This document shows, piece by piece, positions 10,209 to 19,793 of a DNA stretch of 64,000 bases (positions are counted from its first letter, which is position 1; every line of letters starts with the position of its first letter). The notes beneath the pieces were generated by a model. It made no database searches and had not been told where the DNA came from. It saw only the letters and a list, made by a program, of their open reading frames with translations. The translations under genes were made by a program, and so were the position numbers. This DNA is from Porphyra umbilicalis (Eukaryota; Rhodophyta; Bangiophyceae; Bangiales; Bangiaceae): the NCBI GenBank assembly GCA_002049455.2, contig KV918785.1:248001-312000 (forward strand). Direction: 5' to 3'.

Positions 10209-12230
10209 TCAAGCGCGGATTGGCCCGAACCGGAAGACCGCAGTCCGCCAGAAAGGCAACGTCGCCGGCACCGACCGCGAGGCGTGGGTGAACACGCCGT
10301 CGGCCGGCGACAGGATGCACCACTCGGTGCAGCCGTCGACGGCCCGCCGCCACTGCTGCGCCCGCCAGACCGGCGCCGTGAGGGTGACTGTGGCGTTGGA
10401 GCGGAGCGCCCGGCTGACCACGGCGCCGACGAGGTGGAAGGGCGGGTTCGCCCACGCGTTCTCGGCGGCCCAGTCCTGCTGGAAAGCGTCCGACGCGACG
10501 GCGCCCGGGCACATCCACCGCGCGTAGAACCGAGAGCACCGGGCGCTCTGCGTCGAGGCGAAGAGGTCGAAGGAGTGCGGCCCGTACTTGGCGTCGAGGG
10601 CGGAGAAGGTCGCCGCCCGGAGCTTCCAGTCGGTCGTGTCGTGCTCGCGAGAGAGGCGGTCCGCCCACTCGTTCAATGCGGACGAGACGTGCTCCATGCG
10701 GAGCTCCACATGCATGTCCGTGCAGACCTCGTACAGGGCGCGCATCTCGTCCATGAGGATGGGCGAGCGGTACGAGCCGGCGTGAATCACGCCGAGCGCC
10801 ACCATAGTGTCCGTCCGAAGGCGGATGATGGCGCCGGCTGGGATGAGATGGCGGAACGACAGCAGCGCCCGCGTGACGGCGCCGAGCTCCAAACAGTTGA
10901 TGTGGAGACCGTTGCGGTCGATGCCATGGCAGCCGCGCGCTTCGGCCGACTGGTTGAGAATCGCACCCCAGCCCACGCCGCTCACGTCCGTGTCCATCAG
11001 AATCGTCGAGGCGCCCGGCCACAGCGGCCGGCCCGTCGCGGCGTTGTCCTGCAGGTCCGTGCACCAACGGAGGTCCTTCAGAGCCTGACGGCCCAGCTGC
11101 ACGTCGCCACGTCGGGGGCGGCGGTGCTGCATAGCGGTGAAGAGGCTGCGGAGATGGTAGCGGGCGGACGGCACGGAGAGCGTCGTCGACACGGCGGTGC
11201 CGCAGAAGCGGCGCAGCGCCGCAAAGTTGACCCATCGACGATGGTCGGAGGCTCGGCGGGAGAGGCCGACCGCCAGGGCCACTATCTTGTCGACGCGGTT
11301 GGGAGGGAGGAGGAAGCGGGCCAGCTTGGTGTCCACCAAGGGACCGAGCAGTCTGACGCAGGTTGGCCCGTCTTTCGTTCCCTTAGTCGGGTGCATCCGT
11401 AAACCGAGCTCCCCGAAGAGGCGTTCGACGAACTGGTAGGCCGCCACCGCTGGCTCTCTCGTCGCGGCAACGCCCGGCTCCGCCGGTGGGGCGCCGCCAA
11501 AGTCGTCGACGTACGGGAGGATGCGAAAGCCCACCTCGCGGAGGTGCTGCACGACGGGCCGCATCACCTTGGTCGAAGTCATGGGCGCCGACGCCAGACC
11601 AAAAGGCATGATGAGGGGCACAAAAAAGCGGCCGAGGCAACGGAACGCGAGGTACTTGCGGTCGACAGGCCGCAGGAGGAGATGATGGTAGGCGTCTTTG
11701 ACGTCCCACGTCAGCAGCGCGTCGTTGGGGCGCAACGACTGCGCCAGATCCGGCAGCGTCTCGTACTTGTAGCTCGCCGGCTCGGTGAAGCCGTTCGTGT
11801 GCGTGTAGTCGTAGACCGCACGCGGCTTCTGCGCCGTGTGCACGACGAAGGCCGAGCTGACGCACACCAAAGAACTGATTTCGGCTGGGTCCGTTACCTC
11901 CAGGATGTAGCCGAGGTCCAGTCCCCGCTGGATCTCCGTCTCGAGGAAGGCGCGGCCCTCCACCGGCGCCGGGTACTCGGGCGAGACGAACGGCGTTGGG
12001 GTCGAGGTCCAATCGATCTGGACGCCGTTCTGGATGGTGTCCGACACCCACGGTGAAGCGCCCATCCGCGTCCAGCGCGGGAGGGCGGCCCGCAGCGCCT
12101 CGTACACCGGCACCGGGCGGGAGGGGCTGAGCCGTTGCTGCGCCACCCGGTGCGCGCGGCGGCGTGGCCTGCCGCGCATGCTCTCTGCGGCCGACGCCAC
12201 CGGGGGGGAGAAGCGACCCTCCCGCGGCAC
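10209..12230 (-). CDS. Reverse transcriptase-RNase H polyprotein (DIRS-like)
   Basis: 673 residues, intact. The RT domain (about 70-300) has LTWDVKDAYHHLLL (motif A) and the catalytic YVDDF at about 240-244. RNase H (about 410-530) shows MDTDVSGVGWG, CLELGAV and RTDTMVALGVI, giving the acidic residues expected, then NEWADRLSR. After it comes FDLFAS...RFYARW and ANPPFHL at about 594-600, the segment that in DIRS elements resembles an N6-adenine methyltransferase (NPPF motif IV). The start ATG lies 9 nt after the gag stop. The role is copying element RNA to cDNA. The opposite strand and other frames are open but are shadows. Confidence 0.93.
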   Translation of the reverse strand: MPREGRFSPPVASAAESMRGRPRRRAHRVAQQRLSPSRPVPVYEALRAALPRWTRMGASPWVSDTIQNGVQIDWTSTPTPFVSPEYPAPVEGRAFLETEIQRGLDLGYILEVTDPAEISSLVCVSSAFVVHTAQKPRAVYDYTHTNGFTEPASYKYETLPDLAQSLRPNDALLTWDVKDAYHHLLLRPVDRKYLAFRCLGRFFVPLIMPFGLASAPMTSTKVMRPVVQHLREVGFRILPYVDDFGGAPPAEPGVAATREPAVAAYQFVERLFGELGLRMHPTKGTKDGPTCVRLLGPLVDTKLARFLLPPNRVDKIVALAVGLSRRASDHRRWVNFAALRRFCGTAVSTTLSVPSARYHLRSLFTAMQHRRPRRGDVQLGRQALKDLRWCTDLQDNAATGRPLWPGASTILMDTDVSGVGWGAILNQSAEARGCHGIDRNGLHINCLELGAVTRALLSFRHLIPAGAIIRLRTDTMVALGVIHAGSYRSPILMDEMRALYEVCTDMHVELRMEHVSSALNEWADRLSREHDTTDWKLRAATFSALDAKYGPHSFDLFASTQSARCSRFYARWMCPGAVASDAFQQDWAAENAWANPPFHLVGAVVSRALRSNATVTLTAPVWRAQQWRRAVDGCTEWCILSPADGVFTHASRSVPATLPFWRTAVFRFGPIRA

Positions 12231-12238
12231 CTCGAAAT

Positions 12239-13469
12239 TTAAGCCCGACCCCGGCCGCGGCCGCGGCCGGCGCCGCCGCGTCCACCGCCACCGCCGCGCC
12301 CGCCACCGGCGCCGCCGCCGCCGCCGCCGCCGCCGCTGCCGCCGCCACCACCGCCACCCCCGCCGCCGCCGCCGCCTCGCCCAGAACGAGCGGACGCAGC
12401 GGCGCTGGCTCGGCTGGCGCGCTGCGGGTAGACAAACCCTCGCTGGGCGGCGCCAATCTTGGCCGAAGCGGTGGTCTCGGCGCGGACAACTCGAGAGATG
12501 AACCGGCGGGCGCCGTCACTCCGGAGGGAGTTCCGAGGGATGGCGTCGGCGTGCGCGAAGGCGTCGGCGAGGTTGGGCTCCGACTGCCGAAGGGAAAGGT
12601 AGTCATAGCGTGAGACGCCAAGGGCGTAGACACGGCGGGTAGCGACGAAGAGGAAGTCGACGAGCTCCTCAAGGTGCTCCTTGGTGTTGCCGACGGCGAA
12701 TTTGGCGTCGAGGACGTCATTACAGATCTGCTTCGTCCAGGCGAGGGAGCAGTACCAGTGCCGCGCCTCAATCTCGTCGCGGCTGCCGACGTGGAAGGTG
12801 GCCGCGTGGACGGGGTCGCATGGCGTAAAGGGCATGGGCAGCCCATCCGCGCGCAAGACGGAGCGGGGGATGTCGAAGCTCTGAAGCCAGTCCGACTAGG
12901 TGAAGCGCGTCGGGAAGTCGAATCCGTCGTCGTAGGCGCCAGATTCTTCGGCCGGTGTGCAGCGCGGGAGACCGGCACGGACGGCGTCGCCGCTGCGGGC
13001 GGGCACCCAGCCGCCGACGGCCTCGCCGTCGTCGCCCTCGTCAAACTCGCCATACGCACCGACGTCGTCGCCGCCAAGGGAGGCGCCGGCGGCGCCGAGG
13101 GCACCCGCGGGGGGGTGCTCGGCGACGGGACCGCCGGCCGCGGCGCCAGTACCCGCGGGGGGGTGGCATCGCGGCGGGCGGCGTGAGCCGCCGCCGTCCC
13201 CGCGGCTGCGAGGAGGTCAGCAGCCGAGCCGCGTCCACCGCCAGCGCCAGCTGGCGCTCCGCGGTGACCGAGCGCGTCGTCCGTCCCCCGGCGGCGTCGG
13301 CGGCGGCGGCATCTCGGGCGGCAATGGCGTCGCGCGCCGTCGTCAGGTCCCGCTCCGTGTCCGTCAGGGTCGCCTCGGCGGCGGCCAAACGGGCACGGAG
13401 GTCAGCGGTCTCGGGCGAATCGGTGGAGGGCTTCCCGGCGGGGGGGACGGCAGCAGGTCCACCAGCCAT
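12239..13469 (-). pseudogene. gag-like gene with one frameshift and one TAG
   Basis: It starts with MAGGPAAVPPAGKPST and a heptad-rich coiled coil (ADLRARLAAAEATLTDTERD). The frame must then change between about 13230 and 13080 to reach an acidic segment (GAYGEFDEGDDGEAV). That frame continues through an in-frame TAG at 12898-12896 into SDWLQSFDIPRSVL and a conserved-looking body (RHWYCSLAWTKQICNDVL, HLEELVDFLFVATRRVYALG). It ends in a Gly/Arg-rich tail like the nucleic-acid-binding tails of Gag proteins, with a TAA at 12241-12239. Position upstream of RT, the coiled coil and the RGG-like tail support a nucleocapsid/Gag role; sequence homology alone does not. Confidence 0.7.
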
Positions 13470-13557
13470 CGTGCGCCAGCCTAACAGGGCGGCGGAGCGG
13501 TCACGGAACCACAGGAAGGCCTGGGAGGGGGGATAGTTCTTCGAGCGAAAGAGATGA

Positions 13558-14126
13558 GTACGCGAGAAGAACTGGACGCTGCCGACCTCGGGTCGGCGGT
13601 GGCCAGCCCCGCCGCCGCGGCGGTCTTGTACCGCTCGCCGCGGACTGCACCGCCTCGACCGTCGCCCCACGCCGCCGGGGGCGGGGCAGGCACAGGAAAG
13701 GGGCCGCGGCACAGCCGCAGCGGAGGGCGCGCGAGCGCCTGCCGCACGGCGGGGCCACGGCAAAGGCAAGGAAGAAAGCAAAAGCAGCAGCCACCCCCCC
13801 ACAAAGGCACAAGGGGCGGTGGCGGCGCGCGAGCGCCGACAAGCAACGCACGGCACGCCGCCGCGCGCGCGTGCGCGGGCACCGGCAGGCGGTGCGTCGG
13901 CCGCCGACCGACAGGGGAGGCGGCGACGCGCCAGCGGCGGAGAGGGGAGCGGGAGAGTGGAGCGGGCGTGGCACCCGAAGAGGCGGGCCACCCGCCACCG
14001 CTCGAGGCACGGCCGTTGCACAGCGACGGCTCGACCCCCCCGCGGGTCGTGGCCCGTGCCGCCGACGTGGCGATCGACAGGAAATAATCACGCGGCCGGT
14101 TACAGGAAGAATCCGCATTCGGGTCA
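13558..14126 (-). repeat. A1 copy of the split direct repeat (569 nt)
   Basis: 5' terminal repeat of the DIRS/Ngaro-like element, paired with 8541-9109. The outer edge is sharp: similarity stops after GGGTCA at 14126. It presumably carries the promoter for the minus-strand transcript, although no TATA box is evident. Confidence 0.9.
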
Positions 14127-15060
14127 GAACCATTCCGATGCGTCGAGAGGCCCGCCCCCACTTTATTGAGAGCTACCAACACTACGCTCAACATGACTAC
14201 CAAAGCGCGGTGGACACAAATATGTCAACAGTACCACAGGAAGGAAACACCGTGCCCAGAAGAGTCAGTGAAGCACACACTGTGCACAACAGCAAGTCAG
14301 TACATCTATCGTCAACAACGTCAAAAACAAAAAAATCTCACGTCGCATGCGGGCACCCGGCCAGCAGAACGGCGGAGCCACGGTCGAGCGACATCAAGAG
14401 TTCGGTGCACGCGGAGGTGGAAAGAAGCGGGACCAGGAGGAACACACAGGCGGTTCGGGTGAGGAGACATACACGGGCGGGGAGTGTGACGTGGAACGTA
14501 CGCTAGGCGTTGAGAAGCGCTCCCGGACAGGATGCATCAACAGAGCCGGTGGGAAGGCAAGGGGACGAGAGAGAAAGGGGGCTAGGGGGGTAGGGCGGCA
14601 GAGCGGCAGCGTGCTGCGAGAGAGATTGCGGTAGCATCCAACGGACGAAGACGACGTCGACGACGACGGTGCACGGCGCGTGGGTGGCTGCGGGCTCGAG
14701 GTGGAAGGCAGCTTCCCACGCTGAGGTCAATCAGGGAGATTGCGAACTGCCGCTCATCCGACAACCATGTGAAGTGTCTACTATACTTGTTGTCATTTTT
14801 CACAAAGCGATCATGAATTAGTTGATAGTTGCATGTACAAGTTGTATGGAGACACGACCGGTCTCCAGGTTCTTCATTAAGCCCTGCATCGGAGCCGTTA
14901 CAATCTGTAGGGCCTGGCAAATGTATGGGCCCCCCACGAGAGAGGTCAACAGCGGCGCCAAACAGAATGACGTTCTGTTCGGGGTCTGTTGCCCGAACAG
15001 AGGGGCCAACAGATCGGCATCTGTTTGCCTGTTGCCGAACAGGCAGTTCTGTTCGGCGGT

Positions 15061-15087
15061 CTGTTGGGCTGCCTCGTCCAGCGACGC
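15061..15087 (-). repeat. Right arm of inverted repeat flanking the DIRS-like element
   Basis: Reverse complement of 8027-8054 (one-base gap). The two arms enclose 7.0 kb that includes the entire retroelement. Confidence 0.7.
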
Positions 15088-15179
15088 TTGCACAGCCGCC
15101 GGGCGGCGGCCGCTGTGCGCCACCCACGGGGCGACGCGTGCTGGTCGGCGCGACCGCGTCCCTCTGCGATCGCGGCGGG

Positions 15180-15385
15180 GGGCGTGGCTCGCCGCCGGGC
15201 GGTCGGCCACCCGTGGGGGGGACACGCGCGCGTCCGACTGCTGCCGCGCCGCGTGGCGTGGCCCGCCCCCCGGCGGCCCGCCGCCCCCGGGGGAGGCGCG
15301 CGCCTCCCACTGCTGCTGCGGGGGGGGGCGTGGCCCGCCGCCCGGCGGCCCGTCGCCCGCGGGGGGCCCCCCTGGCCCCGATGAC
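15180..15385 (+). repeat. Degenerate tandem repeat, about 3 x 65-70 bp
   Basis: Units begin GCGTGGCTCGCCGCCGGGCGG, GCGTGGCCCGCCCCCCGGCGG and GCGTGGCCCGCCGCCCGGCGG. Each is followed by a G-rich stretch and, in the first two, by CGCGCG...CTGCTG. Confidence 0.6.
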
Positions 15386-16567
15386 GTTGTCCCGCCGGCG
15401 CGCACGCGCGCGCGCCCCAGTCTCGGAGGCTTTTGCACACCCGACTCCCCCCGCGGCCGCCTCGCGAGAGCGCGAGGCGGGCCATTGACACTGACGTTGC
15501 GGTTGCGGGCGGATCTGCAAGCCGCGAGCCACGCCGGGCTGGCGGTCGGCGCTTCCGCTTCCCACCCCCCCCTCCCCCACTTGCTTTCTTCTTGGGTGGC
15601 CCCGTCTGGGTTGACCGCCCATGCATCTGCTACCGCCTGTATCCGCCCCACCAGAGAGGCGGCGGTTGGAGCCGTGAGGCGCAATGGCGGCGGCCATGCA
15701 GGCGGATCGCCCCCTCCCCCGCTCCGCTCGCCGCCTCTTCCCCCCGTTTGAGCCCCGTGCGTCGCACGCGGCACCCAGTCTGGCCCAGTAAACAAAACGG
15801 TCCACGTCTCTATGATTGACGGCAGGCACGGGTCGCCGCCGCCGCACGAGGCGGCCGGCAAAGATGCACCGTTTGGCGCCACCGTGAGCCCCGCGGCGCC
15901 GTCGGCGCCCGTGCGCGCGGGCGCACCCCAGACGGGGGAGTGATTGGCCGCAGGGGGTGCGGCGTAGCGCCCCCCAGAGCGACGCACAGACGTGCCCCAC
16001 ACACAAAGATGCAGAGGGCATTGGGCAGAAGGGCGGGAGCAGCACAGACGGCGGTGGGGCGGAAAGCGCCAACGTGCCGCGCGCGCGCCGGCAGAACAGC
16101 CACGGGGGTGATGGTCCGCCGTGCGCCTGGCCGTGCCCTGGGTGAGGGGTGAGGGGGGGGGGGGGAGAAAGAAGGCCCGCGCACGCAGCCGTTTTTTTTC
16201 ACTTTTTGTTTTGGGACTGCCAAGCACCGGCGCGGCGGCGGCAGTGTTGTAACTTGCGCCCCTCCCCATGCGCGGCGCGCGCGCGGCGCGCCGCAGCGCT
16301 GCGGCGGCCGCGCCCGCCCCGTCCCCGCGGCGGCGGGCGCGCGCGCCCACGGTGGCACGCGGCCGCGCGCGGCCACCCGCCCGCCGCGTGCCGCGCCCCC
16401 AAAAAGCCGGCCCGCCGGCGCGCGGCGGCGGTTGCGCTCGGGCAGCACCCGCGCGCCCGCCGACGCCCCCCACCCGTCGACGCTGCACGACGACGGCCGA
16501 CGCGCCCGCCGCCGGCGTCGAGCATCACCCCCACCGCCGCCCACCGCACCGACCGACGGCCTCTGCC

Positions 16568-17294
16568 ATGGCGCCGGCCGCCGCGTTTGTCGCCCCCGCG
16601 CCCGCGGCGCTCCTCCGCGGCCGGTCGCGCGTGGCCGCCGCCGGCGCTCCGCCGCTCCCCACCCGCCGCGCCGCCGGCACACGCCCCGCGGTGGCGCCGA
16701 CCATGGTCTTGGGCACCCACTACTACTGGTACACCACGTCCGCGCCGATCATTGTCACCGTCGGCCCCGCCGGCCCCGCCATTGCCGCCGCGGTCATTGC
16801 GGTGGCGGCGGCACTCGCCGCCGCCGACGCGGCCGCCGCCGCCGCCGCCGCCGCCTCCAGTGCCGCCGGTGCCACCCCCCCCCGTGGGCGGCCGCCGCCG
16901 ACGGCGGGCCCTCGGCGTGGGCCCCCGACGCGGCTGCCGCTGCCGCCGCCCCCGCCGCCGCCGCCGCCGCCAAGGGCCGGGGGCGGGAGGCCCTCCCCGG
17001 GGAGTGGCGGCGCGTCGCCCGCACCCCACTGCCGCGGGGGCGGCGCACCGGCCCGCCCACCGGCGCCGTCACCAGTGCCGCGCCCGCCGGCGCTGCCGCC
17101 GACCGCCGCCGCCGCGGGCGCAGCGCGGCCGCCCCCCGCCCCGCGCCGGCGGTGGCGCGCCGGGAGGAGCCCCCCCCCGCGCCGCCGCCGAGCTCCCACG
17201 GCGGCGGCGGCGCGGGCGGGGGGGCGACGCCCCCCGCGGCGGCGGCGACGCGCGCAGCCGCCACCGCCGGCGGGGGGCGGGCGCGGCGGGGGCC
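16568..17294 (+). CDS. Possible plastid-targeted protein with one hydrophobic segment
   Basis: The ATG at 16568 has a good context (CTGCCATGG). It opens a frame starting MAPAAAFVAPAPAALLRGRS, like the F-containing transit peptides of other genes here. A 20-residue hydrophobic stretch follows (IIVTVGPAGPAIAAAVIAVA, after HYYWYTTSAP). Beyond the C9 run at 16875-16883 the neighbouring frame (PSAWAPDAAAA...KGRGREALPGEWRRVART) looks more protein-like, so the frame probably breaks there. The end is unknown; a G15 run at 17295-17309 was taken as the limit. The opposite strand also has a long Ala/Gly/Pro frame, so even the strand is not certain. I recognise no family. Confidence 0.3.
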
Positions 17295-17309
17295 GGGGGG
17301 GGGGGGGGG

Positions 17310-17646
17310 CGGGGGGGGGAGGGGGACGCCCACCGGCAGCGGCGCCGGCGCCAGCGGGCGCCGCCGTCGCCGCCGCCACCGGAAAGGGGGAGGCCGTCGG
17401 CGGCGCGGTGGACGCGGGGGCGGGGGGCGCCACCCCGCCCGCCGCCGCCGCCGCCGCCGCTGCCGCCGGGCGCGCCGCCGCCTGCTCGGCGGCGGGCCAG
17501 GCGGCGGCGGCGGCGGTCGCGTCGCTGCCGCCGCCGGGGTGGTCACCAGCGGTGCCGCCGTCGTCGTCGAGTGGCGGCACATCTGGCGGCGTGGGGCGTG
17601 GCGCGGTGCGGCCGCTGCTGCTGCTGCTGCTGCCGCTGCCGCTGCG

Positions 17647-17680
<34 letters not shown>

Positions 17681-18756
17681 CCACCGTCGTCGCCCCCACC
17701 GCCTGCCGCGGATGCGGGCTCCCCCGGTCGCGGCCGCATCCTGCGCTCGCCCGCCACCCGACGAGGCGCCGGCGGTGGGCGTCAGAGGGGGAAGGGCGGC
17801 GGCGGGGCGGCGGCGGCGGGCGGGGGCCGCGGCGCGTACGCCCGCCACGACACACGACACCGCGGCGCGTACGCCCGCCACGACACCGCGGCCGCGTCTG
17901 CGGCCGTGCGCGGCGGCGGCACGTGCACGCCGGCGGGCGGCGTCGAGGGGGGGAAGCGGGGAGACAGAGACCGCGCCAAGGGGGGGGTCGGCCGCGCCGG
18001 CAGCGGCGGGGGCGGCCAGGGCGCGCCACCGACCGGCTGCGGGGCGCCGCGTCGGCGCGCGGCGGACGGTTCCGGCGGCGGGCACGCCGCGCCGCACCAC
18101 GGCGAGAGGACGCCCCGCTGTCGGAGGAGCGGGCAAAGCCCTGCGGGGGCGAGAAAGACACTGGGCCGAGCTGGGTGGACCCCCTGCGATCTACACAAGC
18201 GGGATCTGGTCGACGGCGGCCCAATGGGAGCGGCGGTGGTCGCCGCGGAAAGTACCCGCATCAAAGGAGTAGTTGCAGTGCAGCACCTCAAGTCGACACG
18301 TCATGAGCAGCCTCAAGTGCGCTGCGCGCCAGCCGTCAGAGTGGAGAACGTGGTGGTCGGCGACCAGCCGCCGGCGCCTCCACGACCGCCTCGACGTGGT
18401 TGCTGACGCAGGCTGCCGAGGCGGCACAAGGACCGGGATGGCCACCCCACACCGTCCCGTTGAATTATTTGGGGGATGTGACTTTGCCGGCCCCTTTGAA
18501 CTGTCGCGGACACACCGTGACTGCGTCAGCACCACAACGACTGCGGTTGTCGGGTCTCCACCAGCAGCGCGCCGTCGTCGTGTTGCCGCGTGCCTCGGTC
18601 GGCACCTTCTCCCCCCCTACAGCACCGCCCTGCTCTCTCGCACTTTCCTTTCCTCCTTTCCCCCATCTGCCCCTCACCTCCTCCTCCCGCCTGCGGTTCC
18701 CCCTCTTCGCCGTCTCCTTTCCCAGCGCCCGCCCCCTCTTTTTTTCCGGTCCGACC
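17310..18756. other. Low-complexity GC-rich DNA, coding status unresolved
   Basis: Long frames on both strands are dominated by Gly/Ala/Pro/Arg runs. A 30-bp tandem repeat near 17835-17885 encodes GAYARHDT twice in one frame. The part from about 18240 to 18756 is pyrimidine-rich (CTCC, CCTTTCC) and is likely the 5' untranslated/promoter region of the I9 gene that follows. Confidence 0.35.
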
Positions 18757-19124
18757 ATGGCCCCCCCCGGGCCGGGACGCTGCCCCTCCTCGTCGCCGCC
18801 GCCGCGGCCGCCATCGTTGCCCTCAGCTGCGTCGCCACCCGCGTCGACTCGTCGACGGCGGCGGCGCCCCCGACCAAGCGCTACATTGTCACCCTCACCC
18901 ACTCGGCCGCCCCCGCCGACGCGGTGCGCTCGGCGGTGCGGCGGGTGCAGGCGCGCGCGCGGGCGGCCGTCGCTGGCGGCGGCGCCCCCGCCCTGCGCGT
19001 CCTCGACGAGTACCGCACCATTGGGGGGTTGCTCGTGGAGGGCACCCCCGCCGACGCGGAGGCGGTGCGGGCCATGGACGGGGTGCTCTTTGTGGAGGAG
19101 GATGGGATTGTGACGGCGGCCTGA
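18757..19124 (+). CDS. Small secreted protein with inhibitor I9 (subtilisin propeptide-like) domain
   Basis: About 120 residues. The body KRYIVTLTHS...LRVLDEYRTIGGLLVEG...VRAMDGVLFVEEDGIV fits the I9 fold: an N-terminal YIV strand, a central GLLVEG strand and a C-terminal VxxVEEDG strand. Proteins of this kind act as propeptide chaperones or stand-alone inhibitors of subtilisin-like proteases. Upstream is a strong hydrophobic signal peptide (LPLLVAAAAAAIVALSCVA). The only well-placed ATG (CCGACCATGG) is one frame off, because the C8 run at 18761-18768 is one base short or long; one extra C would join them. No protease domain follows, so this is a stand-alone I9 protein. A 15-G tract begins 12 nt after the TGA. 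Confidence 0.75.
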
Positions 19125-19151
19125 TGTGGTTTTTTCGGGGGGGGGGGGGGG

Positions 19152-19793
19152 TATGGGAGAGGGCACCGTGAGGTGGTGGTGGTGGCCCACATGCCGTGGA
19201 CAACGGGGCGTGTTGGGTGGGGGGATGACTGTTGGGTGTGCGCGTCTGATGTCGGTTCCGTTTCTGCTTCGGTCGTTTTTTTGTTTTCCTTTGCATTTCT
19301 ATCGACAATGCCTGTGCTGTTTGTACGACGAGCAACCGCGCAACCGCCGCCACACACGCGGGCCCAGCGACGCCAGCGCCCGCGGGGCGGCCACGCCGGC
19401 GCCCCCCCAAACCCCCAGTACCGCGCGCCGGCGCCGGCCACCCCCTCGCCCCCCGACTACAAGTACAAAGTGGCGGGCCCGCCGCCCGAGCGACGACGCG
19501 GTACACCCAACGGCAGCAGACGCCGGCGCCGCCCCGACTGGGAACGGCGCGCACGCACGCACGCCCCCGTCCGCGCGGCGGTGGGGACGGCCGGGCGCGC
19601 GCGGGGGGGCACCGCCACGCCGCGCCGCGCCGCGCCGCGCGTCGAGGGGGGCCCACCGCCACGCCCGCCGCCACCCGCCGCGTCGCGGGCGGGCGCCGCC
19701 CCGTCGACGCGGCGTGGCGCGCCACCCGCCCTCGCGGGGAGGACCGGGGACCCGGCCGAGCCGCCGGCGGGCCGCCGCGCGGGGACCCGCGGG
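19152..19793. other. Intergenic DNA between two convergent genes
   Basis: This holds the 3' flanks of the I9 gene (+) and of the AlgH-like gene (-). It includes a GGT microsatellite (19172-19186) and a T/C-rich block at 19255-19310. A + strand frame from 19309 (MPVLFVRRATAQPP) is open but has no recognisable domain. Confidence 0.35.

Larger units (their letters stand above)
8332..14126 (-). mobile_element. DIRS/Ngaro-like tyrosine-recombinase retrotransposon
   Basis: A complete-looking retroelement of 5.8 kb transcribed on the minus strand. In transcript order it has direct repeat A1 (14126-13558), a gag-like gene (13469-12239), RT-RNase H (12230-10209), a tyrosine recombinase (about 10170-9139), a 26-bp B1 motif (9138-9113) directly abutting the recombinase stop codon, repeat A2 (9109-8541), and a second 26-bp B2 motif (8357-8332). 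A1-genes-B1-A2-B2 is the split-direct-repeat layout known for Ngaro/PAT-type elements, which integrate by a tyrosine recombinase and make no target duplication. A1 and A2 have the same length (569 nt) and are nearly identical, implying a young insertion. Oddly, 183 nt separate A2 from B2, and gag and recombinase carry interruptions. Confidence 0.9.
14127..16567. other. Gene-free stretch between the retroelement and 16.6 kb
   Basis: No protein family is recognised. Long open frames occur on both strands, with Arg/Pro/Ala-rich compositions. The stretch contains the inverted-repeat arm at 15061-15087, a cluster of CTGTTCGG-type motifs (14970-15065), a degenerate tandem repeat (15180-15385), and a G run at 16152-16165 followed by T8 at 16193-16200. 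Confidence 0.4.

Noticed and set aside
10284..11402. Whole window as bacterial (high GC, few introns)
   Set aside because: Spliceosomal introns in KISH and NDUFS2, actin, cofilin, organelle-targeting peptides, a eukaryotic tRNA-Pro and eukaryotic transposons exclude this.
9814..13104. Long alternative frames across the retroelement (for example + 10284-11402, - 11383-13104)
   Set aside because: They overlap the intact RT-RNase H frame with its catalytic motifs and contain no recognisable domain themselves.
16723..17757. Minus-strand 344-codon Gly/Ala/Pro frame
   Set aside because: Low complexity only; the + strand has a better start context and a transit-like N-terminus, although the strand is not fully settled.
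17835..17885. GAYARHDT repeat as a protein motif
   Set aside because: Only two copies in an otherwise Arg/Gly/Ala-rich frame; simple tandem duplication explains it.
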